Source: Cladopsammia gracilis (taxonomy: Eukaryota > Cnidaria > Anthozoa > Scleractinia > Dendrophylliidae). Taken from it: 64,000 nucleotides of DNA. A program made the translations under genes and the position numbers. Shown here one piece after another: positions 44,101 through 51,221 of the stretch (its first letter is position 1; every line of letters starts with the position of its first letter). The DNA lies in NCBI GenBank assembly GCA_022457155.1, contig JAJGOT010000090.1, positions 1,817,501-1,881,500 of the forward strand. The letters are read 5' to 3'. The notes below the pieces were generated by a model. The model saw nothing but the letters and a program-made list of their open reading frames with translations. It searched no databases and was not told where the DNA came from.

Positions 44101-44617
44101 AAATGACACTTAAGCCTACTTGACCATAACAAGATGCAGTAAACAAGCCATCTTATTATGAATGAACACCTTTAATAAATCATTATCTTTAATAAAAGTT
44201 ACATACCAGTTTGTGTGGGGACATATAATCGGAGTATTACATGTATTATCGGAATTTTACGGTTTATATGTAAGAGGTAAATTCCAAGGAACTTTTGTTT
44301 TCTTTTTATTCCATTTACAGCACCAAACTCTCCCCCAGCTAATGTCCGTGGTTACATTTTAAATGTTACCAGTATTTTGGTTCAATGGGGAAATGTTCCA
44401 GCAGCAGATCAAAATGGCATTATACTGAGTTACACAGTTTCCTACCAGGCATTACCTGATGGCAATCCAGAAACCAAGGTAGTGAATGCTCCAACAACTC
44501 AAACAATAATGACGGGTCTGAAAGAAAACACTACCTACAGCATCACAGTGTTTGCCTCCACTGTAAAGGGAGATGGAAATATTAGTTCGCCTGTCATCGT
44601 TACCACAGGTCTAAAAG
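13795..44617 (+). CDS. Multi-domain FN3 / F5/8C gene (internal part, 20 exons)
   Basis: Predicted extracellular adhesion or receptor protein. Order of domains: FN3 x2, F5/8 type C (two exons), FN3 x16. Every FN3 is one exon that begins and ends in phase 1, with AG/GT borders; the F5/8C pair also enters and leaves in phase 1. All 20 exons can be joined in frame and any FN3 exon can be skipped or duplicated without a frameshift. Many N-glycosylation sites (NxS/T) support an extracellular location. No signal peptide, kinase, phosphatase or membrane exon is present, so the exact family is unknown; cnidarian receptor phosphatases, contactin-like and matrix proteins all use this architecture. Whether the first two FN3 exons and the F5/8C belong to the same transcript as the rest is inferred from strand and phase only. 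Confidence 0.7.
14101..14686 (+). other. Intron between FN3 exons 1 and 2
   Basis: Starts GTAGGAGGCTGGGCC and ends TTATTCAATTGCAG. The first 60 and last 50 bases are shared with the intron edges of exon 2, showing that exon plus flanks was duplicated. Otherwise nothing recognised. Confidence 0.6.
14687..14992 (+). CDS. FN3 exon 2
   Basis: 306 bp, phase 1 to 1. Tandem duplicate of exon 1: APSQAPTSF, TANWQLPP, GFKLFYKKK, KYTEYEFQV, ending ERTLEDG. Acceptor TTGCAG, donor GTAGGAG. Confidence 0.88.
14993..15447 (+). other. Intron sequence
   Basis: Begins like the intron after exon 1 (shared AAAAGCATGCAAAATTG). No exon or named element recognised. Confidence 0.5.
15448..15580 (+). repeat. Direct repeat R2, copy 1
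   Basis: Matches 16465-16600 (shared TTTATTGTTA, ATGCCGTC, ACACATTTTGG, GCTGTGGTAA-like blocks) with clear divergence. Confidence 0.65.
15610..15795 (+). mobile_element. tRNA-derived SINE (Gly-like head)
   Basis: tRNA-like head at about 15615-15683 with A box TAGTGGTGAGAGCA, loop CTGCCAC (anticodon GCC) and B box GTTCGATTGCC. The body has TGGGTTGAGTTTGTTGTT and CTGGTACTCCGGC, seen in invertebrate SINEs. The head does not fold as a full tRNA. Confidence 0.65.
15885..16165 (+). repeat. Direct repeat R1, copy 2
   Basis: Divergent copy of 13015-13285. R1 and R2 copies interleave around the FN3 pair and suggest a mosaic repeat rather than a host gene. Confidence 0.7.
16465..16600 (+). repeat. 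Direct repeat R2, copy 2
   Basis: Divergent copy of 15448-15580, about 1.0 kb downstream in the same orientation. Confidence 0.65.
17090..17400 (-). repeat. Long inverted repeat, left arm
   Basis: Reverse-complement match to about 22900-23225; shared blocks include GGTAAAG, AAAGTCTCACCTTA and CATGACGGTCGTGACATGGTG. It is diverged (many small changes and indels). The arms flank the F5/8C exons and the hAT-like element. Confidence 0.65.
17818..17849 (-). ncRNA. Hammerhead-like motif
   Basis: Minus strand: CTGATGA (17849-17843), stem II GACT/AGTC, GAAAC (17822-17818). The sequence CTGATGAAGAC...GTCGAAACG is shared with the full-size PLE but the loop and flanks differ, so it is a separate family. 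Stem III is not convincing. Confidence 0.55.
17935..18443 (+). mobile_element. MULE-like MITE, TSD GGCGGCGTG
   Basis: Nested inside the short retroelement. Inverted ends share ATTTCCCTTTCGTAAACGGT followed by CGxTGCCATTTT. The 9-bp duplication lies at 17926-17934 and 18444-18452. Interior has repeated GGCATCGACCGTT units near the right end and a tRNA-like segment at 18041-18113. Confidence 0.7.
18041..18113 (-). other. tRNA-like Pol III segment
   Basis: Minus strand A box TGGTCTAGTGGTAGGAG and B box GGTTCGATTCC with a T-arm. The acceptor stem is not complete, so it is a tRNA-derived repeat head, not a functional tRNA. Confidence 0.55.
18768..19096 (+). CDS. F5/8 type C (discoidin) domain, first exon
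   Basis: 329 bp, acceptor TTTCCAG, phase 1 in, phase 0 out, donor GTGAGA. Encodes ECQDALGMETGVIPDARITA, then SSEWDANHAA, GAWSAR, NQWLQVDLG, the KVTGVATQGR strand, VTKYKLQYSPDG and ends DHGQSAAK. These are the standard landmarks of discoidin/F5/8C domains, which bind glycans or phospholipids outside the cell. The opening Cys pairs with the Cys in the next exon. It lies inside the CAGGG-ended element. Confidence 0.92.
19367..19505 (+). CDS. F5/8 type C domain, second exon
   Basis: 139 bp, acceptor ATTCAG, phase 0 in, phase 1 out, donor GTACTG. Encodes EFAGNTDMDTVIYHKLG, then ARYIRFLPTAWHSHISMRVE and ends VYGCE. With the previous exon it gives about 156 residues, the full length of an F5/8C domain, including both terminal cysteines. 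No stop or frameshift, so the domain is kept intact. Confidence 0.92.
19773..20071 (+). mobile_element. ACTCC-rich MITE, copy 2 (intact)
   Basis: About 300 bp, nearly identical to the interrupted copy at 17559-18640 and in the same orientation. Inverted ends resemble ACACxGTATTTTTCAGAGAG. Contains repeated AACTCC/GGAGTT blocks and a T/G run at 19939-19960. Confidence 0.8.
20161..22899 (+). other. Intron sequence without recognised exon
   Basis: No FN3 or other exon found. A GCGACCA-rich repeat stretch lies at about 21880-21985, and an A-run followed by TCCTGCA at 21328-21345 recalls the subterminal motif of the TAA-flanked elements. A weak tRNA-like B box is near 21225. Nothing else is supported. 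Confidence 0.4.
22900..23225 (+). repeat. Long inverted repeat, right arm
   Basis: Reverse-complement partner of 17090-17400, about 5.5 kb away. Confidence 0.65.
23481..23777 (+). CDS. FN3 exon 3 (A-type)
   Basis: 297 bp, phase 1 to 1, acceptor AATACAG, donor GTAAGT. APNAPPTNVQGN, Trp in FVQWGNVS, SYTVTF, tyrosine corner NEYTNYSITV, end VITDED. Two N-glycosylation motifs (NTT, NAS). Upstream and downstream intron edges define the A unit of the array. Confidence 0.9.
23921..24217 (+). CDS. FN3 exon 4 (B-type)
   Basis: 297 bp, phase 1 to 1, acceptor TTGTAAACAG. Close to exon 3 (LVQWGNVP, PRKHTTLTGL, GGGNASEP). Its donor is followed by CCGTTCATAAG, which marks the B-type intron. It starts 440 bp after exon 3. 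Confidence 0.9.
24850..25146 (+). CDS. FN3 exon 5 (C-type)
   Basis: 297 bp, phase 1 to 1, acceptor CACCTACAG. EPSAPPSNVQGHN, LIEWNNVPAAHQNG, FQVFPDGTPQNK, KGAGNVSEPIVVTTDED. First of four nearly identical C-type exons (next at 26457, 28505, 30112). Confidence 0.9.
25533..25829 (+). CDS. FN3 exon 6 (A/B recombinant)
   Basis: 297 bp, phase 1 to 1. Upstream intron is A-type (acceptor TTTAATACAG, N-terminus APNAAPTN) but the downstream intron is B-type (CCGTTCATAAG). Residue change Asn to Tyr in KIVYAPRKH. It looks like a product of unequal exchange between neighbouring A and B exons. Confidence 0.9.
26457..26753 (+). CDS. FN3 exon 7 (C-type)
   Basis: 297 bp, phase 1 to 1. I see no difference from exon 5 at the protein level. 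Starts 1607 bp after exon 5. Confidence 0.9.
27140..27436 (+). CDS. FN3 exon 8 (A-type)
   Basis: 297 bp, phase 1 to 1. APNAAPTN start, PRQNTTLTGL, VLASTVKGGGNVSEP. Its donor is followed by TTCATTATATTGAGG as in exon 3, so this copy keeps the A-type downstream intron. Confidence 0.9.
27581..27877 (+). CDS. FN3 exon 9 (B-type)
   Basis: 297 bp, phase 1 to 1. LLQWGNVP, KIVNSPRKHTT, GNASEP. Acceptor and downstream intron as in exon 4. It starts 441 bp after exon 8, the spacing lost in the recombinant units. Confidence 0.9.
28505..28801 (+). CDS. FN3 exon 10 (C-type)
   Basis: 297 bp, phase 1 to 1. Same protein as exons 5 and 7. Starts 2048 bp after exon 7. Confidence 0.9.
29188..29484 (+). CDS. 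FN3 exon 11 (A/B recombinant)
   Basis: 297 bp, phase 1 to 1. A-type upstream intron, B-type downstream intron, like exon 6. Distinct residues: GVILIYTVTY, APRKNTTLTG. Confidence 0.9.
30112..30408 (+). CDS. FN3 exon 12 (C-type)
   Basis: 297 bp, phase 1 to 1. Slightly diverged from the other C-type exons: PPGNVQG and FQLFADGTPQ. Starts 1607 bp after exon 10. Confidence 0.9.
30785..31081 (+). CDS. FN3 exon 13 (A-type)
   Basis: 297 bp, phase 1 to 1. APNAAPTNVQGNNASS, APRKNTTLTG, GGGNASEPIIVITDED. Last member of the amplified array; its downstream intron starts TTCATTATATTG. Confidence 0.9.
31082..32073 (+). other. Intron with unassigned repeat-like insert
   Basis: 31130-31655 interrupts the intron with CATGCGCGAAGCGGCATGAGG, four CTTCCGG-type motifs (31311-31373) and a TCTTCTTATCA run. 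It looks like a transposon but I could not define its ends. Confidence 0.4.
32074..32373 (+). CDS. FN3 exon 14
   Basis: 300 bp, phase 1 to 1, acceptor CATCAG, donor GTAAGG. ESDGAPLNVRGHN, LVLWDEVPVGQQNG, GLKEYVDYNITV, ending RTDQD. Related to exon 15. Confidence 0.9.
32690..33190 (+). repeat. CGAAAC minisatellite element, copy 1
   Basis: Core 32985-33180 is built from CGAAACSACC/CGAAACGAGC-type units. The flank has TGCGTGCGTATTCTCGTACC and GGCATGTACTAAAACCCG. Because the unit lacks stop codons several frames stay open (Arg/Thr/Glu/Pro-rich), which I do not count as genes. Partner at 36340-36850. Confidence 0.75.
34181..34206 (+). repeat. Poly-G tract
   Basis: A run of about 26 G. Similar G or C runs lie at 18515, 19948, 38272, 53745 and 57741. 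Most sit inside transposon ends. Confidence 0.9.
34321..35088 (+). mobile_element. PIF/Harbinger-like element, TSD TAA
   Basis: Ends GGGGAGGACCATTAGAAAT and the reverse complement of GGGGCGAACCATCAGAAAT, the same terminal family as 6888-8915. Flanked by TTAA on both sides (TAA counted as the duplication). A hAT-like element is nested inside. No transposase. Confidence 0.75.
34436..34810 (+). mobile_element. hAT-like MITE, TSD TATAGG
   Basis: Ends CAGGGCTTCTGCTAATT and the complement of CAGGGCTCCTGATAATT. The duplication TATAGG lies at 34430-34435 and 34811-34816. The interior has repeated CCGCGAAATT-type motifs. 375 bp. Confidence 0.8.
35361..35587. mobile_element. Foldback MITE
   Basis: Nearly the whole element is an inverted repeat: GCGCGAGTAGTATAGGGAAT at left and its complement at right, with arms of about 100 bases meeting near 35468-35480. 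A short direct duplication could not be settled. Confidence 0.7.
36340..36850 (-). repeat. CGAAAC minisatellite element, copy 2 (inverted)
   Basis: Core 36375-36625 is the reverse complement of the type at 32985-33180, followed by GGGTTTTAGTACATGCC. The segment TGCGTGCGTATTCTCGTACC, however, has the same orientation in both copies, so the core was flipped relative to its flank. Confidence 0.75.
38035..38312 (+). mobile_element. PIF/Harbinger-like MITE, TSD TAA
   Basis: Ends GGGGCCAACCATTTAACTTT and the complement of GGGGCTGACAATTTAACTTT. TAA at 38032-38034 and 38313-38315. The interior is a series of A-runs followed by CCTGC-type words, as near the ends of 6888-8915. 278 bp, nested in the MULE-like element. 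Confidence 0.82.
39460..40040 (-). other. Possible captured gene fragments in MULE-like element
   Basis: Minus-strand frames at 39464-39721 (ARYYHPQLSCIQARHSDFHP, LIDSLQAQHLLHHLGIQ then a GTTGG donor-like site) and 39847-40035 (VMKALMFVKVEEHDPAWIEN) have an exon-like amino acid composition. I recognise no family. They may be fragments carried by the transposon, or chance. Confidence 0.25.
40945..41244 (+). CDS. FN3 exon 15
   Basis: 300 bp, phase 1 to 1, acceptor TTATCAG, donor GTAAGT. EPDSAPQNVRGHN, LVLWEEVPAEQQNG, GLKKYVDYSITV, ending KTDQD. Sister of exon 14, separated from it by the MULE-like insertion. Confidence 0.9.
41440..41645 (-). mobile_element. tRNA-derived SINE fragment, inverted
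   Basis: Minus-strand tRNA-like 3' half at 41488-41546 (B box GGTTCGAATCC) followed by a plus-strand body piece at 41553-41645 (GGGCTAACGCTCAGTTCAGG). The same pieces lie in normal order at 41742-41945. Confidence 0.65.
41742..41945 (+). mobile_element. tRNA-derived SINE
   Basis: tRNA-like head at 41742-41814: seven-pair acceptor stem (one G-T), D-arm GCTC/GAGC, perfect T-arm GTGGG/CCCAC. The anticodon stem has only four pairs around an 8-base loop (AGATCTAA), so a functional tRNA is unlikely. The body contains TCCCTCGTGTGGTCCCTC and ends near GATTCCTTGTTTGAG. Confidence 0.7.
42126..42422 (+). CDS. FN3 exon 16
   Basis: 297 bp, phase 1 to 1, acceptor TTTTCAG, donor GTAAGC. EPSAPPATVMGHN, LVQWGIVPPLDQNG, YKVFPDGSPQTK, KKYTNYRITV, ending VITDED. 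Confidence 0.9.
42638..42934 (+). CDS. FN3 exon 17
   Basis: 297 bp, phase 1 to 1, acceptor TTTCCAG, donor GTAAGT. APNAPPFAIQGHN, FVHWANVPEADQNG, YMELPNGSPQNK, EYTKYSITV, ending VITDED. Confidence 0.9.
42935..44320 (+). other. Intron without recognised exon
   Basis: No exon, tRNA or defined transposon found. 44033-44120 has short TTGACxxT-type words only. Confidence 0.4.
44321..44617 (+). CDS. FN3 exon 18 (last supported)
   Basis: 297 bp, phase 1 to 1, acceptor ATTTACAG, donor GTAATT. APNSPPANVRGYI, LVQWGNVPAADQNG, YQALPDGNPETK, ENTTYSITV; the end is TTGLKG rather than TDED, so the linker to the next exon differs and the gene may change domain type here. Confidence 0.88.
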
Positions 44618-44679
44618 GTAATTGTTCAGACACAATATTTTCAAATGTTGTGCCCGAAATATTTTCTCAACCCTTGCAC

Positions 44680-45165
44680 CAAAACTTTACAATTAAGTTT
44701 GTGACGTTTTTGCAATGATTACATTAGGCTCGATAACCAGCCGCTGTTCGGGAAAAGACCGGACGCGAGAAAGCGGCGGAAATCGAGCCTGTGATTACAT
44801 AAGACTAGACATTCACTGGATGCACAACTTTGCAATTAATTTTTGGCAGTTAATGTCCATTGGCATAAGGACTTTTGCTGCAAAACTTTGCAATTATATT
44901 TGCAAACCTTTTGCAGTGATTTTCTATTAGCATAAGGGCTTTTGCTGTAAAACTTTGCAATTATGTTTGTGAACATTTTGCAGTGATTGCCTATTTGCAT
45001 CAGCTTAGACTTTTACTGCAAAACGTAACAATTAATTTTGTGAACCTTTTGCAGTGATTGTCTATTACAGTGTAGCACTCAATAAGACTTTCGCTGCAAA
45101 ACTTTACAGTTAAGTCTGTGAACCTTTTGCAGTGATTTTCTATTAGAAATGTTGAAACCCTTTTT
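44680..45165 (+). repeat. Minisatellite, about 69-78 bp unit
   Basis: About five imperfect units with GCAAAACTTTGCAATTA and CTTTTGCAGTGATT; best copies start near 44880, 44949, 45018 and 45096. Lies just after the last supported FN3 exon. Confidence 0.8.
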
Positions 45166-45169
45166 TTTG

Positions 45170-46561
45170 CAACAGCTTTGCAATTACGTTTGTGTAGCTG
45201 TTGTGTTAATTGACTATTCGCAATTAAGTTTAAGAGACTTGAATTGTTTTGAATGATTATTCCCCTGAATAAGGTAATTTTGTTTTGCTAACATTTGTTT
45301 GACATTAATAGCTATTAGCTTCGGAAGTATGTGGATACTGTACAATTCCAAGTGTGCTCTTTCACCCTTGAATAGGTCATCCTGAACACAAAGTAAGTAA
45401 ACTGGTGTACGGGTACGTATGCACAACAGTTCAAACATAGAACTACATAGAGCTATAGCTATACTTACTTATATTGATGAATACTCTTAAAACATTGAAG
45501 CACTTCTTTATGTTATTTTCACTTTCACATCTTATAATATTCTTTTTTTTAGGAGAGTTAAGTTCGCGTACGTGCTGGCGTTATTTGCATTTATGTATTC
45601 TACGAGCATTTCATTAATGCAATGTAGGCTGATGAACTCGATCACAATGGGGCGTAAGTAATTTTCCGGCCTAAGCTGTTAGTTTTGGTAATTAACTGAG
45701 ACAAATGGCTCACTTGGTGAGTATGCATTATTTATTCAATTAAACGCCTCCTCTAAGATAAAGGCCTGTGCTTATAAGACGTGGTTAAAACTGAAAGGAA
45801 TATAAACAAACGTCTATGCCGCGTTTAGATGATATCAGTGTAAGAATATGATCCGATCAACTGGCATCTGTTCAACTCGTATTGATATAAAAGTCTAGAG
45901 CGTAATCTTGCGGTTAAAGAATCATGCTAATTTACTGTGGAAAAATGTTTTCACAATCAAGAAATATGTGCCAATAACGAAATTACAGCGAGAAATGACC
46001 TTTGGTTAAACGTCGATCCGCCATCCTGTTATGGATTTTAACATATTAAATTCCTCATTTTCCTCAAATTACCGTTAATTAACCTTAGCTAATAAACAAT
46101 TATACATAATTTGATACGGTATTGCTAAATTAAGTGGACAACACTAATTCGACAAGAAAACTTAGAAATAATCTTGATTAAAGCGAAAAATGCTAATTTT
46201 GTAAAAAATAGGTTTTAAAAAGCGGTTGCTATGGGAACGTCAATGTTGGTAAATAAGAAGACTAACGAGAAAATGCTTCTAGATAAATTTTAGGAAAAGT
46301 CATCAAATTTTATGGTCATAGCTTCAAGCGTTTTGAAAGTACACAACTTCAAGTTGGAGCGGGCCTCAAAAGCCCCAACCACCTCCCCGGTCTGGAAATG
46401 GTTAAAATATGAAAAAAAAAAAAAAAAAAAAAAGAATTGATCACCCCAGCAGGTAAATGTAATGTTTCCGTTTTATAGCAGGACCTGCTTATCAAACATA
46501 CAAAAATAATGATGCGCTAACTTGTTTTTTTTTTTTTTTACTTTTAACGATGGAAACATTA
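45170..46561. other. Intergenic or intronic sequence
   Basis: No supported exon. Contains simple A and T runs at 46411-46434 and 46526-46539. Confidence 0.4.
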
Positions 46562-47000
46562 AGCCGCAGCTACACGTGTTATTTTTTTACTTGCACAGGT
46601 GATGCGATTTTTTGAAAAATTGTCGCGTCGCCAGCGCACGGTGGTGGCTACACGGGTGTCAAATTTTGGTGACAAAATGTTGCAACAAAGACCGCGCGAG
46701 GCTGGGTTGGTAATTAAGCCTGAGCCTCGCTTTAGTTCTTAAATCTTATTGGCTAGATACCCTTTTGTCGCGTCGCAAGTGCAACAAAAAAGTTGCAGGG
46801 CGGCTACACGAGCGAGATGTCCGCGATTTTATCACAAAACATTCAACTCTTGCGACTTTTTTCTGCGATTTTTTCAGCTCTCGCGTCGCATGTTCATGAG
46901 TCTCTACACCTGCGATTTTTACCGTGCGCTGGCGACGCAACAATTTTGTAAAAAATCGCATCACCTGTGCAAGCAAAAAATCGCACGTGTAGCCGCGGCT
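46562..47000. mobile_element. Foldback MITE, TSD TTA
   Basis: Arms of about 85 bases (AGCCGCAGCTACACGTG ... and its complement at 46984-47000) share GTGATGCGATTTTTT and CGCCAGCGCACGGT. TTA at 46559-46561 and 47001-47003. The interior repeats TCGCGTCGC and GGCTACACG. TTA fits PIF/Harbinger (TWA). Confidence 0.8.
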
Positions 47001-47194
47001 TTAGGCTTCATGTAATGATGTTTTTCGCCTACCAGTCAACGCCTTCACCACCACACCTTATCCACTTTATGATATCTTGGGAATGTATTCGGGAAAAAAA
47101 GGTATAAGGGTAGTCAACGCACTTTATCACAAATGGTAAAGTAAACGCCACAGGTGGCTCACACGCCACAGGTGGCCCACACGCGGCATTTTGT

Positions 47195-47335
47195 CGCTGA
47201 CACTCTTTTTACGGGTAGAGAGAGACATATGGAGTAAAGTTTCTTGACTAAGGAAACAACGCGAAGGCTAAGACCAGGCCTTGAACCACAGAACTTTCGA
47301 TCTGAACTCCAACGCATCACTGCACCACCGCGCCT
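47195..47335 (-). mobile_element. tRNA-derived SINE, minus strand, diverged
   Basis: Reverse complement of the Glu-like SINE at 55264; shares GTTTCCTTAGTCAAGAAACT and GGTTCAAGGCCTGG. Neighbouring sequence (47040-47460) matches 57570-58500. Confidence 0.65.
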
Positions 47336-47549
47336 TCACTTATCACAAATCGGAGGGTTACAATTTTGCGCTTTCACAAAGCAGATGTATATACAAGAAG
47401 ATTTTGGTGGCAACATTTCAAACAAGTTTAGCATTTAGTATTTAGCCTGCGTAGCTGGTGGGATTATTATACCGGGGTACTGTTTAAGCCGGGTTTTTAT
47501 TTGGCAGACCCGCGATCGAGAAGAATTAGGGGGCGGAGCCGCGAGAAGA

Positions 47550-48440
47550 ATGGGGACGAGTCCAAGTTGGTAAAGCAAGGACAAGAAAGTGCAAGCAAGC
47601 GTTACGTGGTGAGATAAAAAATAACTTCAAATTAATTTTTGTTCTCCTTACTTTTATAACTTTATATTTAATTCGTTTATCTACTTATATTTTCTTTTTT
47701 TTTCTGTAACTGCGTGCAATTATGAAAGAAAAGAAAAATGAACTGCTAAGGCTAAAAAAGTAATAAAATAGTCAAGAGAAGTTATGATTTATTCGATGAT
47801 AAAGGTGAAGTTTGCAAAGTAAATATCCCTTTGTTATCTTACACGAGAGGACAGTATAATAATATAGAGACTATAAAAAATAGAGACTTTAATATCTTGT
47901 GGTCACATAAGCGATTGGAATCACCGCCAAGCTTGCTTGCTTTTGACGTCAGTGAGGCAAGTGCTAAAATGTCAGCATGACGGGTCCCATTAAGAGTAAC
48001 TGCTTATATAAAAGTAAGATCTAACTAATTAAAATTATGTAGCTTTTTAACTTTTGTAATTATGCAATTAACTTCATCTAGTACTTAGATTTGTCTTCCT
48101 GTTAATATGTTATGTGGTATGTATGAAAAGAAAAATGGCTTGAAAGGCTTGAAAAAACAGAGAGAAGTTTAAATTCATTCGATGATAAAGATAAAGTGTA
48201 CAACGCAAATATCGCGTTTGTGGTATATTGCGGTCACATTACCGCAATAATGTGAGTGTTTATTGCGGTCACATTACCGCTTGGGATCACCGCCAAGCAC
48301 GCTTGCTTCTGACTTTAGTAAAGCAAGTGCTAAAATGCGAAGCCAGCGCGATGAAGCCAGGTTAAATGTAAGTGCTTGTTTAAAAAATAATATCTAAAAC
48401 TGTAATACCCCGCTAGCTTATGTACGTACCCCTTACTTTT
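47550..48440 (+). repeat. Repeat family Q, block 1 (exon-like units)
   Basis: Three units with the core GATCACCGCCAAGC...GCTTGCTT and AGCAAGTGCTAAAATG (about 47560, 47925 and 48284). Before the middle unit, frame DDKGEV...IPLLSYTRGQYNN is open, like 58875-58960. Looks like a decayed, repeatedly copied exon or satellite; no family recognised. Confidence 0.55.
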
Positions 48441-48569
48441 GCAATTATGAAATGATATATATGAAATAAATCATATATGAACTGCAGAAATGAAATCAAA
48501 TGAAGAATGATCCTCGCAGTTGTGAACGCAATTTAAGCAATTGCGAAAGGAAGCCTGAAAAAAAATTCA

Positions 48570-48612
48570 GGACTTCAACGGGGTTCGAACCCGTGACCTC
48601 GCGATACCGGTA
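48570..48612 (-). other. tRNA-like 3' half
   Basis: Minus-strand T-arm ACGGG TTCGAAC CCCGT with a flanking GGTCACGG; no 5' half. SINE remnant. Confidence 0.5.
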
Positions 48613-48649
48613 CCGGTAGAATTTGTCTACTTAGATTTTGTCTTGCTGT

Positions 48650-49365
48650 AAGTGTTTATTGCAACAGTGTAATTGAACTCAAAAAAGAAAAGTGAACTTG
48701 TACACCACCTTGATATGGTGCAGAACAAGAAGTTATGATTCATTCAATGATAAAGGTGAAATTAATTACAACGCAAATATCCATTTGGTATCTCAAACGC
48801 GCGGTCAGTATACAGCTATTTCAATGAACGTTGTCGGATGCCGTGAAAGCTCAAAGCTACAAGCCAAGATAGTTGGGAGCGGCGCAAAATAAACGTTTTT
48901 CCCGCTCGTCGCATCGCTCATTCGCGCCGTTTCTTGTCGTATCTGCATGCCTACAACAGGCGCTCGGTTTACTCGTTCGATCTTGACTTGTAGGCTTTGA
49001 GCTTTGAGTTTTTACCCGACAACGTTAATTGAAATAGCTGTATAGGTACCTTAGTTGAAAGTACATGGGTAGTTGAAAGAACACAGATGAATGTTTAGGG
49101 GAACGCTTGGAATGGCGTTGTACTTTTGTCCCATATCATTTAAGTGCTTTTAAAGGAAACTATGCCAACGATAATAATGTTTGATCTGAACGGTTCTCCT
49201 AGCTGAATAATTCAGTAGCAGAAAATCTTAGGGAAAAAAATCATATCCACCGAACTTACTATTTCCTTTTCGAAAATCCCGACAGACCTTATCGAAAACG
49301 AAAAAGGCGTTGAATTTTCCGATGTTACGAAAGTTAGAGGCGGGATTTCACTAAAGAAACTCCAG
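48650..49365 (+). repeat. Segmental duplication copy a (SINE-free)
   Basis: Matches 54720-55720 and 60288-61310, but lacks the SINE: ATGCCAACGATA at 49162-49173 runs directly into AATAATGTTTGATC. Includes an exon-like frame at 48692-48892 (SYDSFNDKGE, SQTRGQYTAIS). Confidence 0.8.
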
Positions 49366-49453
49366 TTTTTACTCTAATTCATTGTGTTTTCCGATCTTGA
49401 CGCACTTCTTCTGTTAATGGACTGAGTACATTCCACTGTTTTTACTGTACAAT

Positions 49454-49836
49454 GGCTGTGTTTTCACGAGGCGGTTTTTCTCGCTTAACATTCCTGTAGG
49501 TGATTTGTTTACTGACCGCGTTAAGCAGCTTAAAAACTTTATGCGTTTTCACGGACAGAACTTTATTCATTTTTCTTATACCATGCGCGATATATTTTCT
49601 TTTGTTAAAACAATAGAAAATTAGAACACAAAAGAACGACAATACAATGCCCTTCTTTGTTGTTTAATTGCCGACAAGCTTAAGCGACCTGGTTTGGTGG
49701 CTTAAATTTAATGAGAATTCTATTGTAATTCGCCGACTCGCTTAACTTTAAGCGAGTTGGACAAGCAACTGTTTTCACGAGATTTCCGACTGTCACTCGC
49801 TCAGCGACTTGAAAAATCGCTCGTGAAAACACGGCC
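49454..49836. mobile_element. MITE with TGTTTTCACGAG ends, TSD AAT
   Basis: Ends GGCTGTGTTTTCACGAG and the complement of GGCCGTGTTTTCACGAG; AAT at 49451-49453 and 49837-49839. The interior is rich in AGTCGC/GCGACT words. 383 bp. Confidence 0.72.
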
Positions 49837-49839
49837 AAT

Positions 49840-50740
49840 ATGAGGCAAAAAAATTCATGAGGCGTGCATGGTGACACACTGCTAGCATGTTAAGGGAATT
49901 TTTTTTAATGTGTTAAAATAAAAGAGCGCGCTTTTATCATCACTGGTTCTTTTCTTTTTTTTTTTTTTTCATGGATGGTCACATTTAAACGTTATTGAGG
50001 GTATTGCATAAATGATATTAGCATATTTTGAAAGCCGTTATTGCTTTCATAGAAAAGAGCAAATCAACAAATTAAAATAAAGCTCTCTAAACTATAACTT
50101 ATTCTGCAACAGTGATGTTGCAACTACTAGAGTTTTAGAGTCATTGGTGGGGGCATTATTTTATGGTTAGTATTTCTCGCGTGTCATAAACCGCTAACTA
50201 TGAAACTGAACACAAGAAATTACTAAATCGACATTATTGCACATGCGCAACTAGTCGGCCAGTCCCAACCGCGCGTAAAAATGAAAAAGCGTAGAAAAAT
50301 TCAAAGAAAAAGAGATACAAATCCATTTTTCGGGGTGAATCATAAGCAATTTATTTTTTTTAAAACATCTGTAGCGTGGCAATATCGTTTAGACGGAAAA
50401 AAGAAAAATATTAAAGAAAATGTATGAAAGTACACTTTTATGACGTCATAGCTTTTTCGACAAGGTGAATTTTAACAAATCCATGCTACAGAGTTTTATT
50501 AGGATATTTTAAGCCGTTGACATTGGTTTTATTGGAAACTGATACAAAAAATATAGTCAAACAGAAGTGGTTATTTGGAGATAATTTGCAGGATGTGGTT
50601 ACCGTTCATCAATTTTGATTTCATGACAGGCGGTCAAGAAATCAAAATTGCCATGCTTATGGAATGTTTAGTTCGCATTTCTTTGCTTGGCCAAGTGGAC
50701 CCGGCGTTCCTTTGAATCAGTAGTTTTTTCTCGCCCGCCA
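49840..50740. other. Intergenic sequence
   Basis: No ORF, tRNA or transposon end that I can support. Confidence 0.4.
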
Positions 50741-50744
50741 TTTT

Positions 50745-51221
50745 TTAAATAGAGGATATTACATGGCCGCGCGGAGATACGAAATTTCTCTTGTTGAAAT
50801 ATTTTTCAACACGAGAAGAGAAATTTCGTATCTCCAAGGGGCCATGTAATGTTCTATTTATTATATAAACACCAATGAAATACAAAAACCATTTCACTTT
50901 AATATTTTTTGTAGTCCTAAAGTAAAACGTGTCAGAACTAAAAAAATGGAAGTACACGGCCTTTAATGTGTAAACGAAATACAAATTCCTTTCTTTTACA
51001 AAAAGAAAAGGAATTAAAGGGATTAAATCGAGAATATTTAGATTCCAGTTAGGTTCGTCCGCCATTCTGAAATTGTGTGAAGACTACTTTTACAAAGACG
51101 CGGCTGCGAAAGGCACGATTTGATCTTTTCACGTGTGAAAATAACATGTTATTCTCACGTGTGAAGATATGATGTTTTCGCGCGAAAGCTCACCTGGTAT
51201 TTCATTGGTGTTTATATAATA
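50745..51221. repeat. Composite palindromic element
   Basis: 50755-50853 is a hairpin (arms with GAGATACGAAATTTCTC, meeting near 50800). An outer inverted pair, TTATATAAACACCAATGAAA at about 50861-50880 and its complement at 51200-51219, encloses the rest, including ATGTTATTCTCACGTG-type palindromes at 51130-51170. Confidence 0.6.

Noticed and set aside
45553..45617. Possible last exon in phase after FN3 exon 18 (AG at 45551-45552, stop at 45615-45617)
   Set aside because: Phase fits and a poly-T acceptor is present, but the 20 residues show no domain or membrane segment and no polyadenylation signal is evident.
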